Position numbers and translations under genes: made by a program. This document shows, in pieces, positions 1 through 7,568 of a stretch of DNA of 12,760 bases (within the stretch, counting starts at the first letter, position 1; each line of letters starts with the position of its first letter). The notes under the pieces are model-generated. The model made no database searches. It was given only the letters and a program-made list of their open reading frames with translations, and had not been told where the DNA came from. Source of the stretch: CALHKP01 sp963558075 (GTDB lineage: Bacteria > Bacillota > Clostridia > Peptostreptococcales > Anaerovoracaceae); contig CAUWFN010000052.1 in assembly GCA_963558075.1 (NCBI GenBank), positions 1 to 12,760 on the forward strand, read 5' to 3'.

Positions 1-67
1 TGGCAGACGCGCACGGTTCAGGTCCGTGTGGGAAACCATGGGGGTTCGAATCCCTTTGACCGCACCA
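1..67 (+). tRNA. tRNA-Leu (anticodon CAG), 5' end cut by the window edge
   Basis: This is the 3' three quarters of a class II tRNA. The anticodon stem is CACGG (12-16) with CCGTG (24-28) around the 7-nt loop TTCAGGT, which puts CAG at 19-21 and reads the leucine codon CUG. A long variable arm follows, TGG-GAAA-CCA (29-38), as expected for tRNA-Leu. The T arm has loop TTCGAAT (45-51) and a stem of 40-44 with 52-56. The acceptor 3' strand is 57-63, the discriminator is A64, and CCA (65-67) is encoded in the gene. The fragment starts in the D loop (GGCAGACGC), so the acceptor 5' strand and most of the D arm, roughly 20 nt, lie outside the window. Confidence 0.95.
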
Positions 68-70
68 TTT

Positions 71-104
71 AGAGAGCTTGATATTTAATCAAGCTCTTTT
101 TTTT
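71..104 (+). terminator. Rho-independent terminator of the tRNA
   Basis: The stem GAGCTTGAT (74-82) pairs perfectly with ATCAAGCTC (88-96) around the loop ATTTA, with A73-T97 adding one more pair. An uninterrupted run of eight T follows (97-104). It begins four bases after the tRNA CCA end and separates the tRNA transcript from sbcD. Confidence 0.93.
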
Positions 105-136
105 AACCTGTTTTGCACACTAACAAAAAAGAACAC

Positions 137-165
137 TTGTTTATTAATGTGATGGGTGGTATAAT
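137..165 (+). promoter_or_regulatory. Predicted sigma-A promoter of sbcDC (extended -10)
   Basis: A consensus -10 TATAAT (160-165) is preceded by TGG (157-159), which gives the TGn extended -10 motif. A partial -35 TTGTTT (137-142) lies exactly 17 bp upstream. Transcription should start near 172, leaving a leader of about 70 nt before sbcD. No operator-like repeat is obvious around it. The call rests on sequence match only. Confidence 0.75.
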
Positions 166-240
166 TAAATCAACAAAAAGCATTGTGCTGATTTTAGTAT
201 TTTGCATGCTCGGATGATGTAATTTCGGAGGTGGATGAGC

Positions 241-1392
241 TTGAGAATATTTCATTTATCAGATCTTCATATAGGACTTAAATTGTTTAATTATGATTTG
301 AGGGAGGATCAGATTCATATTTTTGATCAGATTGTAAAGGCTGCAGAGGAGAAAAAGCCAGATGCGATAATTATTGCAGGGGATATATATGACAAGGCGG
401 TGCCTTCTGCAGAGGCTGTTGATGTTTTTGACTATTTTCTTTCGGAGATAGCAAAGGCTTTGCCTAATACTCATATCATGATGATAAGCGGCAATCACGA
501 TAGTGCATCGAGAATCAACGTTTTTCGAAAGGTTCTCAGAAGACGAAATATACATATGATAGGAATTCCGCCTAGGATGGAAGACGAATATATAGAAAAG
601 GTAGTTTTACAGGACGAATATGGTGATGTTAACTTTTACCTTCTTCCTTTCGTTAAGCCTTCGATGGTTAGAAATATAACAGGAAGTGACGAAAATGGAA
701 ATAGTCTTTCATATAACGAGGCAATCCACAGGCTCATAGAAAGAGAGAATATAGATGTAGAGATAAGAAATGTGCTTGTGAGTCATCAGTTTTACCTTCC
801 GCAAGGCATGAAGGCAGAAGAAGTCGAAAGAAGCGATTATGAGGTGAGAACCGTTGGAAATATTGACTCTATTTGCGGTGATGTGCTGGAGGTTTTCGAT
901 TATGCTGCTCTTGGACATATTCATAAGCCAATGAAAGTAGGAAGTGATTTTTATAGGTACTGTGGAACGCCTATGCAATATTCTATAAGCGAATCTGGCC
1001 AGACTAAGGGTATTATTATGGTTGATTTCGGTCCAAAGGGAGAAATTTCTACAGAGGTTATTGAGCTTAAGCCCCTGCGATACGTTAGATCTGTAAGAGG
1101 CGAGCTTGAGGAGGTCTTGATGCACCCTTCTGATGATTTTGTATCGGTAGTCCTCACAGACAAAAAAGATTTAGATGTAATAGATATGAAGGACAGACTG
1201 AGACAGGCTTTTCCGTATCTTCTAGAAATACAGAGAACGGGTATGCGCAGTGTATCTTATAGCAAAGATTTCACAGAGGAAAAAGAACTTGATATGTACG
1301 AACTTTGTTCATCGTTTTTAGACGATTTAGATGACGAGGAGAAGAAACTTCTTAAGGATGTCATAAATACAGTGGAAGGGGTGAGAGCATGA
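241..1392 (+). CDS. sbcD: Exonuclease subunit SbcD (Mre11-type nuclease)
   Basis: SbcD is the metal-dependent nuclease of the SbcCD complex, which opens hairpins and processes blocked double-strand ends. All calcineurin-like phosphoesterase motifs are present (383-aa numbering): DLH (8-10), GDIYD (47-51), GNHD (84-87), the histidine of VSHQF (182) and GHIH (225-228). The C-terminal third is the capping and SbcC-binding region. I place the start at TTG 241. It gives MRIFHLSDLHIG, the usual family N-terminus, and lies 9 nt after GGAGG (227-231). The in-frame ATG at 235 is only 3 nt from that GGAGG and would add two residues. The stop overlaps the sbcC start (ATGA, 1389-1392), so the two subunits are translationally coupled. 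The length is typical of Gram-positive SbcD. Confidence 0.93.
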   Translation: MRIFHLSDLHIGLKLFNYDLREDQIHIFDQIVKAAEEKKPDAIIIAGDIYDKAVPSAEAVDVFDYFLSEIAKALPNTHIMMISGNHDSASRINVFRKVLRRRNIHMIGIPPRMEDEYIEKVVLQDEYGDVNFYLLPFVKPSMVRNITGSDENGNSLSYNEAIHRLIERENIDVEIRNVLVSHQFYLPQGMKAEEVERSDYEVRTVGNIDSICGDVLEVFDYAALGHIHKPMKVGSDFYRYCGTPMQYSISESGQTKGIIMVDFGPKGEISTEVIELKPLRYVRSVRGELEEVLMHPSDDFVSVVLTDKKDLDVIDMKDRLRQAFPYLLEIQRTGMRSVSYSKDFTEEKELDMYELCSSFLDDLDDEEKKLLKDVINTVEGVRA

Positions 1393-4300
1393 AGCCTTTA
1401 GTACTTACAATGCAGTCTTTTGGTTCATATGGCAAGAAGACTGTAATAGATTTTCGCAAGCCGAACCAGAATCTGTTTCTGATTACAGGTGATACTGGTA
1501 GCGGCAAAAGCACTATTTTCGATGCGATTGTGTTTGCTTTGTATGGAGAGGCAAGCTCAGGGACTTCCAAAAAGGACGGAGCAGAGCTACAGAGTCAGTA
1601 TGCTGATTTGGACTGCGAGCCTTACGTGGAACTCATTTTTTCGGAGAAACGAGCAGGGGAAGATGAGGTTTATACGGTGCGCAGAACGCCAAGGCATGTG
1701 AGGGCGCTGAAACGAGGAACTGGTGTGAAAGAGGAGAAGGAATCTGTGTCTCTTCTTCTGCCGGATGGTATGGAATTTTCCGCAAATAAGAAGGATACGG
1801 ATAGGAAGCTTGAGGAAATTTCGGGACTTAGCAAAGAGCAGTTTATGCAGGTTGCAATGATTGCTCAGGGTGAGTTCATGAATGTAATACAGTCAACATC
1901 TGATGAAAAGAAAAAGATATTCCGCAAATTGTTTAAGACGGAAAAGTTTCAGAAAATCGTAGATGAGCTCAAGGAGCGAAAAGACTCTATGGGAAGTGCT
2001 ATGGATCAGATAAGAGCAGAGCTGAGAGCAGAAATTGGTCATATAGTATGCCCTGAATTAGGAAAATCTGAATACGCTGAATCAAGCATGTCTGAAGGTT
2101 TTGCTTTAAACAAATCTGAGAATCCCGATGAGAGCATTTTTGAATCAAAAAATATGCCTAAGATTGATGGCGGCGATTACTGTGGTTCGGAGGATATGTT
2201 CTATTTATATAATGAGATAGAGACTCTGAAAAATAGGGTTATATCTGCATCAAATGTAAGCTTTGCTGATGTAGATTTGCTCATTCCAAAGCTTGAGGCT
2301 GCATGTGATGATTTAGAGAAAAGGACTAATGCAGCAGGACTTAGACTTGAAGAAGCTAGGGGAAAACGCGATGATGCAAAAGCAGAACTTGCCCGTGCAA
2401 ATACGCTTAAGAGAAGTTTTGATGAGCTTGAGGAATCTGAAAAAGTTCTGAAGGATTGCGAGGAAAAGTCAGAGGAAATCAGAGAGGGCAAGAAGCTTGC
2501 AGAAAAGATAACTGCTTCATATGAAATAAGAAATGCCTACAAGGTATATGAGTTTGCACTAGAAGAGGTGAAAAGCCGAAAATCGGATTTGGAATCACAG
2601 AAAGAGAAGCTACCTGGGCTTGTTGAACTAGAAAAAAATATGTCTATAAAAGCGAAGGAAGCGTTATCTGAATACGAGACTTACGGAAATGAATATGTTT
2701 CGGTATGCGAGCGTGTAGAGAGAGCAGAGGCTTTGTTTGGGAAGATAGAAAAAGAAGAAAAGAATCTTGATCTAGTTGAAAAGTTAGCTGAATCTGCGAA
2801 ACAGCAGGCAAGTGAGTATGCAAAAGCTCTCGCTGATTTAGCGGAAAAGGAGAGTAGCTGGACTAGGGATATAGATGAAAGAAAAGATGCAAAAGAAAAT
2901 CTATTGATGTGGAAAAACAGGCATGAAAGATTTGCAGAAACTGAAGAAAAGCTAAATGATCTTGTAGAAATTCAGAAGGCTACTGAGATAGACGAGAAGA
3001 AGCTTGAAAAAGTTAAGAAAGAATATAAATCTGCCAGAGAAATGTACGGGGAAAAACAGAATGAATATATTAAGAAAAATAACATGTTTCTCGATGCTCA
3101 GGCAGGTTTCATAGCAAGGGAAAAGCTTATGGATGGGCAGCCTTGTCCTGTATGCGGATCTGTTCAACACCCAGCACCAGCAGGTCTTTCGGATGAGCAT
3201 AGAGAGCTTACAAGAGATATTATAGATAAACTATCAGAAGATGCTCGTAGGCTGAATCAGTTACAGCAAGAAAAGGCAGAAATGGCAAGGGAGCTTACCC
3301 AGGCTGTAAATGCCGGTTGCAGCAGGATTGAAGATGGACTTGCAAAGCTTCAGAGAGAAATGATTGCTATGTATGGCGTAGAACCTGTCGAAGATTTTGA
3401 TATAGATATGGCTTACGAAATCTGCTATAGAGAAAAATCAAAATCGAAAGAAGAGGGAAAGGCTCTGAAGCAGGCAGTTTCTGAGCTTGAGTTAGCACAG
3501 AATAATCTTGAAAAGTCAAAATCAAAACGAGAAAGACTAGAAGAGGAACTAAAAAAAGCAGAAAGTACATCGATTGATGCTAATTCAAAGAAGTCTTTAT
3601 GCAAAGAAAGAATTGAAATCTTGAAAAAGGATTTGATTTATTCTTCGAGGGAAGAGGCAAAGGCTTCTCTAAGAGCAGCTGAAGACAAGAAGAAGTCTAG
3701 AGAAGCTATATATAGGAAAGCTGATAAAGACCTTGTGGATGTGAGAGCGAAAAAGGAAAAGTGTCAGGCGCTTATAGACAAAGCTTCTGTCGAAATTCCT
3801 ATAAGCGAAGAAAAAGCTGAAGACTCTCTAAAGGGTTATAGAGAGGTCTTGGAACGTAAAGGAATTTCTGAGAAAGAGTGGAAAGGTATTGTTACAGAAT
3901 ATGATGTATCTTATGCTGATAAGATTAACAAAATAGCATCAGATTTTGAGAAGAGAAAAGCAGCAGCCCAAGGTGCATTGGAGACTGCAAAAAAGAGCAT
4001 AGGAAATAGCAAAAAGCCAGATATTCCACATGTGCAGGCTTTAGAGAAGCAGACTGAAGAATATATGCAGATAGCAGAGCGTGTTTACGATGAAATAAAG
4101 CGGATATACGAAGCTGATAAAGGTGTTTATATGAACCTAATTCCAAAGATGGAGAATCACAGAAAGGCTGCAGCGGAGTTTACAAGAATCGAATCCATGC
4201 ACAGTAGACTTTCTGGAAAGGTTACTGGTGCGAGGATGGATATTGAAACCTTTGTTCAGAGATATTATCTTGAGAGAATTCTTTATGTTGCAAATAGAAG

Positions 4301-4727
4301 ATTCAGTGTGATGACATCAGGGCAGTTTGAGCTTAGGATGACAGATATCGAAAGAGCAGGAGAGGGAAGAAACAGAGGGCTAGACCTAATGGTGTACTCT
4401 TTTGTAACTGCCTCTGAGCGCGAAATCAAAACGCTCTCAGGCGGAGAAAAGTTCATGGCGGCACTTGCGCTTGCTCTTGGAATGTCAGACCAGATTCAGG
4501 AAAGCACAGCATCTATAAATTTGGATATTATGTTTATAGATGAAGGATTTGGTTCTCTGAGTGATGGATCAAGAAGTCAGGCTGTAAGAGTGCTTCAGGA
4601 TATGGCAGAAGGCGATAGACTGATTGGAATTATATCTCATGTCAGCGAACTTAAGCAGGAAATAGAAAACCAGCTGACAGTCAGAAAAGATGATGATGGA
4701 AGTCATGTCAGCTGGTCTATAAGCTAG
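1389..4727 (+). CDS. sbcC: Exonuclease subunit SbcC (Rad50/SMC-type ATPase)
   Basis: SbcC is the ATPase arm of SbcCD; its ATP-driven head closure controls the SbcD nuclease on DNA ends. The protein has 1112 residues. The N-terminal head half carries Walker A GDTGSGKS (34-41) and the Q-loop glutamine in MIAQGEF (160). Long, charged Glu/Lys-rich segments on both sides of the middle are typical antiparallel coiled coil, with the zinc hook CPVC at 586-589 at the apex. The C-terminal head half has the ABC signature LSGGEK (1016-1021), Walker B FIDEG (1049-1053) and the H-loop histidine of ISHV (1084). Every catalytic motif is intact. Residues about 217-265 are less coiled-coil-like and may be an insertion. 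It starts inside the sbcD stop and shares its promoter. Confidence 0.95.
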   Translation: MKPLVLTMQSFGSYGKKTVIDFRKPNQNLFLITGDTGSGKSTIFDAIVFALYGEASSGTSKKDGAELQSQYADLDCEPYVELIFSEKRAGEDEVYTVRRTPRHVRALKRGTGVKEEKESVSLLLPDGMEFSANKKDTDRKLEEISGLSKEQFMQVAMIAQGEFMNVIQSTSDEKKKIFRKLFKTEKFQKIVDELKERKDSMGSAMDQIRAELRAEIGHIVCPELGKSEYAESSMSEGFALNKSENPDESIFESKNMPKIDGGDYCGSEDMFYLYNEIETLKNRVISASNVSFADVDLLIPKLEAACDDLEKRTNAAGLRLEEARGKRDDAKAELARANTLKRSFDELEESEKVLKDCEEKSEEIREGKKLAEKITASYEIRNAYKVYEFALEEVKSRKSDLESQKEKLPGLVELEKNMSIKAKEALSEYETYGNEYVSVCERVERAEALFGKIEKEEKNLDLVEKLAESAKQQASEYAKALADLAEKESSWTRDIDERKDAKENLLMWKNRHERFAETEEKLNDLVEIQKATEIDEKKLEKVKKEYKSAREMYGEKQNEYIKKNNMFLDAQAGFIAREKLMDGQPCPVCGSVQHPAPAGLSDEHRELTRDIIDKLSEDARRLNQLQQEKAEMARELTQAVNAGCSRIEDGLAKLQREMIAMYGVEPVEDFDIDMAYEICYREKSKSKEEGKALKQAVSELELAQNNLEKSKSKRERLEEELKKAESTSIDANSKKSLCKERIEILKKDLIYSSREEAKASLRAAEDKKKSREAIYRKADKDLVDVRAKKEKCQALIDKASVEIPISEEKAEDSLKGYREVLERKGISEKEWKGIVTEYDVSYADKINKIASDFEKRKAAAQGALETAKKSIGNSKKPDIPHVQALEKQTEEYMQIAERVYDEIKRIYEADKGVYMNLIPKMENHRKAAAEFTRIESMHSRLSGKVTGARMDIETFVQRYYLERILYVANRRFSVMTSGQFELRMTDIERAGEGRNRGLDLMVYSFVTASEREIKTLSGGEKFMAALALALGMSDQIQESTASINLDIMFIDEGFGSLSDGSRSQAVRVLQDMAEGDRLIGIISHVSELKQEIENQLTVRKDDDGSHVSWSIS

Positions 4728-4769
4728 GTTTTACGAGAAAAGCTATAGCTTTATAAGCTAGTGTAGCTT
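4718..4769. repeat. AAGCTA-rich palindromes in the convergent gap after sbcC
   Basis: The 92-bp gap between the ends of sbcC and the minus-strand flavoprotein gene starts with related short repeats. There is a direct repeat TATAAGCTAG (4718-4727, including the sbcC stop, and 4752-4761). There is also a perfect 14-bp palindrome AAAGCTATAGCTTT (4739-4752) and a hairpin AAGCTA-GTG-TAGCTT (4755-4769). No real T-run follows on either strand, so a bidirectional terminator role is possible but weakly supported. I see nothing in 4770-4819. Confidence 0.45.
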
Positions 4770-4819
4770 GGAAATTAATCTCAGATTGCTCTTGATTGGA
4801 GTAATATATTGCCGAGAAA

Positions 4820-6019
4820 TTAAAGCTTCTCTAGGACTGATGCGGCAGCTGCCATTGCAGAGGAGTATGCAAACTGAATGTTGTATCCTCCTGTCATAGC
4901 ATCTACATCTAAAACTTCGCCCAAGGCGTAGATTCTATCGCATGATTTGAGTTCAAAGCTTTTGGTACTTACGGAGGAAAGTGAAATTCCTCCGCGAGTT
5001 GCCATGGCTTTGTTAAATCCGCCTGGATATTCGATATCAAAGCTATCGGAGAGAAGCATAGATGCTATTTCGGAAGCCTTTCCTGATGCACGTTTATCGA
5101 TACAGTCAGAGAATTTTTTTGGAATAGTAAACTCTTTTGATAATACGGTGGATGGCTTGCTTTTTGTTTCTGCAAGAAGCTTAGATATTTTCTTTTTGTA
5201 TGACATATCAAATTCATTTCCAAGATAGTTAATTATAAGCTTGTCATTTGGATTTGCTTCACGGCTTAGGTGAAGGGCAAGTGGGCCAGAAAAACATCTA
5301 TCTGTAAGAAGAAGATCACCGGTTATAGAGGCGATTTTCTTTTCATCTCTGTAAATGCTACCTTCGGCACCTGGAAAGGAAATTCCAGATAGCTCGCTGT
5401 AAGGGTAGTTTTTTACATATATAGGTGCAAGGGACGGATGAAGAGGTTCTACCTTTACACCAGGAAGCGTTTTGATAATGCTAAACATTGAACCATCTGA
5501 TCCTGTAGTCGGATATGAGCATCCGCCAGATGCAATTACAAGATACTTGCAGCAAAGTTTATCATTGCCTGCTACAACAATATGATATTCATCGCCTGGA
5601 GAAATTGCTGTAACTTTACAGTTGTTCTTTAGCTCGAATCCGTTTTTTCTACTTTCTTCTAGAAGTAAATCTAGGACATCCTTTGCTTTCATGGAATTTG
5701 GGAAGACTTTTCCGTCATCTCGTGTTAGGAGCTTCAGTCCGCGGCTTTGAAAAAATTCCATTAGAGAAATATTACTGTATTTGTAGAGGCAACCTCTGAT
5801 TTTTTTCCCATTTTCGAAGTAGCAGTCTGTAAAATCCTTGATGGAGCCGCTATGGGTCAGATTGCAGCTTCCTCCTCCACTCATTAGAAGCTTAAGGCCG
5901 GGCGTCTTTGCCTGGTTAAGGATAAGGCCGTTAACTTTTTTTCCAAGTCCGCTAGCAAAGAAAAGTCCGCTGACGCCGGAGCCTATGATTATAATATCGT
6001 AGATATTTTTTTTATTCAT
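4820..6019 (-). CDS. HI0933/BaiN family FAD-dependent oxidoreductase
   Basis: This is a flavoprotein of 399 residues with the full family pattern. The N-terminal dinucleotide-binding fold has GSGVSG (13-18). It is followed by SGGGSCNLTHSG (47-58, family SGGGRCN), ASGGCSYPTTGSDG (163-176), GDLLLTDRCFSGP (234-246), TRGGISL (341-347) and the C-terminal flavin-binding segment ALGEVLDVDAMTGGYN (365-380). Members are annotated variously as YhiN, aminoacetone oxidase family or BaiN; BaiN reduces bile-acid intermediates in bile-acid-dehydroxylating clostridia. Most members have no proven substrate and none can be assigned here. The third position of GSCN carries Ser where Arg is common. It is the second gene of a minus-strand operon, 14 nt after sppA, with AAAGGA at 6025-6030 as ribosome binding site. 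No signal peptide, so cytoplasmic. Confidence 0.87.
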   Translation of the reverse strand: MNKKNIYDIIIIGSGVSGLFFASGLGKKVNGLILNQAKTPGLKLLMSGGGSCNLTHSGSIKDFTDCYFENGKKIRGCLYKYSNISLMEFFQSRGLKLLTRDDGKVFPNSMKAKDVLDLLLEESRKNGFELKNNCKVTAISPGDEYHIVVAGNDKLCCKYLVIASGGCSYPTTGSDGSMFSIIKTLPGVKVEPLHPSLAPIYVKNYPYSELSGISFPGAEGSIYRDEKKIASITGDLLLTDRCFSGPLALHLSREANPNDKLIINYLGNEFDMSYKKKISKLLAETKSKPSTVLSKEFTIPKKFSDCIDKRASGKASEIASMLLSDSFDIEYPGGFNKAMATRGGISLSSVSTKSFELKSCDRIYALGEVLDVDAMTGGYNIQFAYSSAMAAAASVLEKL

Positions 6020-6033
6020 AAAATTCCTTTCAG

Positions 6034-7113
6034 TTATTTTTGTATCTGTGATAGATAAGACACTGTAAATTTGCTGTTTTTGTCTATTAGTTCAAACAGC
6101 TCGGTGTACTCATTTTTTACAAGATCATTTGCTTTGATGCCGAAGATTGACTCAAAAAGTGATGTTTCTTCTGTATAAGCTATGTCGTAGATGTTGCACT
6201 GCTTAAGGTCGCACTCTTCCTGCATTACGCGAGATGCAGTTTCAAACGATGAAACACTGTCAATAAGTCCAAGGTCTCTTGCCTGTGTTGCTGTGTAGAC
6301 TCTTCCGTCTGCAATTTTTCTTACCTGCTCTTCGCTCATATTGCGGCCTTTTGAAACTACACCGACAAAACGTGAGAATGCATCATCTACAAGGCTCTGA
6401 TAAATTTCCTTTTGTTCTTCTGTTAGAGGTTTTACTGGTGAGCCCATCGCTTTGTTTGCTCCGGATGTGATGTCAACGGCTTTGATTCCAAGCTCATCCA
6501 TGAGTCCTGAGAAGTCATATATTGTTCCGACGATTACGCCAATAGAGCCTGTCCAGCAGTTTGGATTTGCATATATCTTATCTGCAGCCATAGAAATATA
6601 GTAGCCTCCGGATGCAGCGATATTTCCCATGTACACATAAACTGGTCGTGATGTCTCTTCTTTATATTTTAAAAGCGCATGGTATACCTCATCAGTTGCA
6701 TAGACACTTCCGCCAGGGGTGTCTACTGTGATTATCATGCCATAGTTATTGGTGTCAGCCTTCATCTGCTCAATTCTGTCGAGAATCCACTGATGGTTAT
6801 AGCCGTCACCACTGTTACCTTCTGTGATTGTTCCCTCTAGATGGAGGTTTCCGATATACTCGTCTCCAAAATCAAATTCACTCATGTATCCTGGGTCTGA
6901 TGGAGTAAGTGTGCTGCATGAACCTATGAAGATTCCGCCGCCGAGAATTATGAGAGCTGCTATAATTATGCCCTTTGCTTTCTTTGATAGCTTTTTTCTT
7001 GGGCGAGAAATGCTAGAGGAAGAAGCTGAATTCTCTTGATTCTCTTGATTTTCTGAGTTTAGATTTGTATATTCGTAATGTTTTCTCTTACCTTCATATC
7101 CCTGTTTTTCCAT
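6034..7113 (-). CDS. sppA: Signal peptide peptidase SppA (S49 family)
   Basis: SppA is a membrane-anchored serine protease that degrades signal peptides left in the membrane. The 359-aa protein has a basic cytoplasmic N-terminus (1-46), one transmembrane segment (about 48-65) and an extracytoplasmic S49 domain. The catalytic pair is visible: Ser168 in GNIAASGGYY and Lys221 in SGANKAMGSP, the Ser/Lys dyad arrangement of short Gram-positive SppA such as that of Bacillus subtilis. DTPGGSVYAT (131-140) is also conserved. The cytoplasmic tail holds a low-complexity ENQENQEN stretch coded by a 9-bp tandem repeat. IGSC (63-66) at the end of the membrane helix faintly resembles a lipobox, but the long N-terminus argues against a lipoprotein. 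The ribosome binding site AAAGGA (7121-7126) lies 7 nt before the start. It leads the operon with the flavoprotein gene. Confidence 0.92.
   Translation of the reverse strand: MEKQGYEGKRKHYEYTNLNSENQENQENSASSSSISRPRKKLSKKAKGIIIAALIILGGGIFIGSCSTLTPSDPGYMSEFDFGDEYIGNLHLEGTITEGNSGDGYNHQWILDRIEQMKADTNNYGMIITVDTPGGSVYATDEVYHALLKYKEETSRPVYVYMGNIAASGGYYISMAADKIYANPNCWTGSIGVIVGTIYDFSGLMDELGIKAVDITSGANKAMGSPVKPLTEEQKEIYQSLVDDAFSRFVGVVSKGRNMSEEQVRKIADGRVYTATQARDLGLIDSVSSFETASRVMQEECDLKQCNIYDIAYTEETSLFESIFGIKANDLVKNEYTELFELIDKNSKFTVSYLSQIQK
7031..7056. repeat. 9-bp tandem repeat inside sppA
   Basis: TTCTCTTGA occurs twice in tandem (7031-7039 and 7040-7048), followed by a decayed third copy TTTTCTGA (7049-7056). 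On the coding strand this gives the repeated Glu-Asn-Gln of the cytoplasmic tail of SppA. The unit is a multiple of three, so copy-number change would keep the frame. Confidence 0.7.
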
Positions 7114-7344
7114 AATTTTTTCCTTTCTTTATCCTTAAGTCACATAAGTAGTGACAAGTCGTAGATAGAAGCAACTTGCTATGACTAGACTTAGGCCAAG
7201 CCTCACAATGCTACTACAAGAAGCGCATTACCATAAGCGACGTCCTAATAGGAAGTGCTATATAGACTTATTTCGAGTCAAAGTTTATTAATTATATTTT
7301 AACTTGAGCTACGCTGTATTTCTAGAAAATCTTTTGAAAATGTA
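7114..7344. other. Divergent intergenic region, sppA side: small inverted repeats, no gene
   Basis: No coding region is supported here. On the minus strand this would be the promoter and leader of sppA. I see several short inverted repeats: GTCAC-N7-GTGAC (7139-7155), AGTCGTAG with CTATGACT (7157-7164 and 7179-7186, one G-T pair), AGCAACTTGCT (7170-7180), AGGC-CAA-GCCT (7193-7203) and TCCTAATAGGA (7243-7253). The first lies just upstream of the sppA ribosome binding site and could form a hairpin in its mRNA. None is a known operator that I recognise. Confidence 0.5.
7291..7320 (-). promoter_or_regulatory. Possible sppA promoter
   Basis: On the minus strand a consensus TATAAT (7291-7296) lies 18 bp downstream of AATACA (7315-7320), which matches only three bases of the -35 consensus. 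It would give a leader of about 170 nt for the sppA-flavoprotein operon. This AT-rich stretch could contain a TATAAT by chance, so the call is weak. Confidence 0.3.
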
Positions 7345-7373
7345 TTGACTTTTTTAGCAGATAGTTCTACAAT
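7345..7373 (+). promoter_or_regulatory. Sigma-A promoter of groES-groEL
   Basis: TTGACT (7345-7350) and TACAAT (7368-7373) are separated by exactly 17 bp, each one mismatch from the sigma-A consensus. Transcription should start near 7380, a few bases before the CIRCE operator, so bound repressor would block initiation or early elongation. Confidence 0.9.
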
Positions 7374-7383
7374 AAAAACATCG

Positions 7384-7412
7384 GTTAGCACTCAATAGAA
7401 GTGAGTGCTAAC
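7384..7412 (+). promoter_or_regulatory. CIRCE operator (HrcA binding site)
   Basis: TTAGCACTC (7385-7393), a 9-nt spacer, and GAGTGCTAA (7403-7411) match the canonical CIRCE inverted repeat without mismatch. Flanking G7384 and C7412 extend it by one pair. CIRCE is the binding site of the HrcA heat-shock repressor, whose folding depends on GroEL, so the operon should be autoregulated by free chaperonin. No hrcA gene is in this window. Its position just after the -10 box is the usual one. Confidence 0.97.
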
Positions 7413-7434
7413 AGTTGAGTGAAAACCATCATTA

Positions 7435-7541
7435 TATAAATGCGATTTGGGGTATGTCGCGAGTATAGTTTTGTAAAAGCAACTTGCGGAATGCTCCGGG
7501 GACAGCGGGATATAAGTTCCCGGATGCACCGCATTATAAAT
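7435..7541 (+). ncRNA. Structured 5' leader of groES mRNA (unrecognised candidate RNA element)
   Basis: Between CIRCE and the groES ribosome binding site the leader folds strongly by eye. The main hairpin spans 7485-7533. TGCGG pairs with CCGCA (7485-7489/7529-7533), TGC with GCA (7492-7494/7526-7528), and TCCGGGGAC with GTTCCCGGA (7495-7503/7516-7524, one G-U). The loop is 12 nt (7504-7515) and there are two small bulges. A second hairpin is GCGA/TCGC (7442-7445/7457-7460). The strand CGCAT (7530-7534) can instead pair with ATGCG (7440-7444), which would undo both the hairpin base and the second hairpin. I cannot assign it to a known riboswitch or thermometer family. The base pairing is visible in the sequence; a regulatory role is inference. 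Confidence 0.5.
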
Positions 7542-7554
7542 CTACTAATTAATC

Positions 7555-7560
7555 AGGAGG
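7555..7560 (+). promoter_or_regulatory. groES ribosome binding site, fixes the start
   Basis: A perfect AGGAGG lies 8 nt before ATG 7569. It decides the start: an in-frame ATG at 7440 with no stop in between would add 43 residues unlike any GroES and has no ribosome binding site. Confidence 0.9.
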
Positions 7561-7568
7561 AATGTGAA

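Noticed and set aside
709..1125. Minus-strand open frames across sbcD and sbcC
   Set aside because: No ribosome binding sites and no recognisable protein features; the plus strand carries clear conserved genes.
6917..6922. Lipobox-like IGSC in SppA (residues 63-66)
   Set aside because: It lies after a 46-residue charged N-terminus and Ser at -1 is uncommon; a plain transmembrane anchor fits better.
7265..7279. tRNA T-arm-like GACT-TATTTCG-AGTC
   Set aside because: The loop is not a TTCGANT T-loop and no other tRNA arms fit around it.
7440..7568. In-frame upstream extension of groES from ATG 7440 (43 extra residues)
   Set aside because: The extension has no ribosome binding site, does not resemble GroES and overlaps the structured leader; AGGAGG at 7555-7560 points to ATG 7569.
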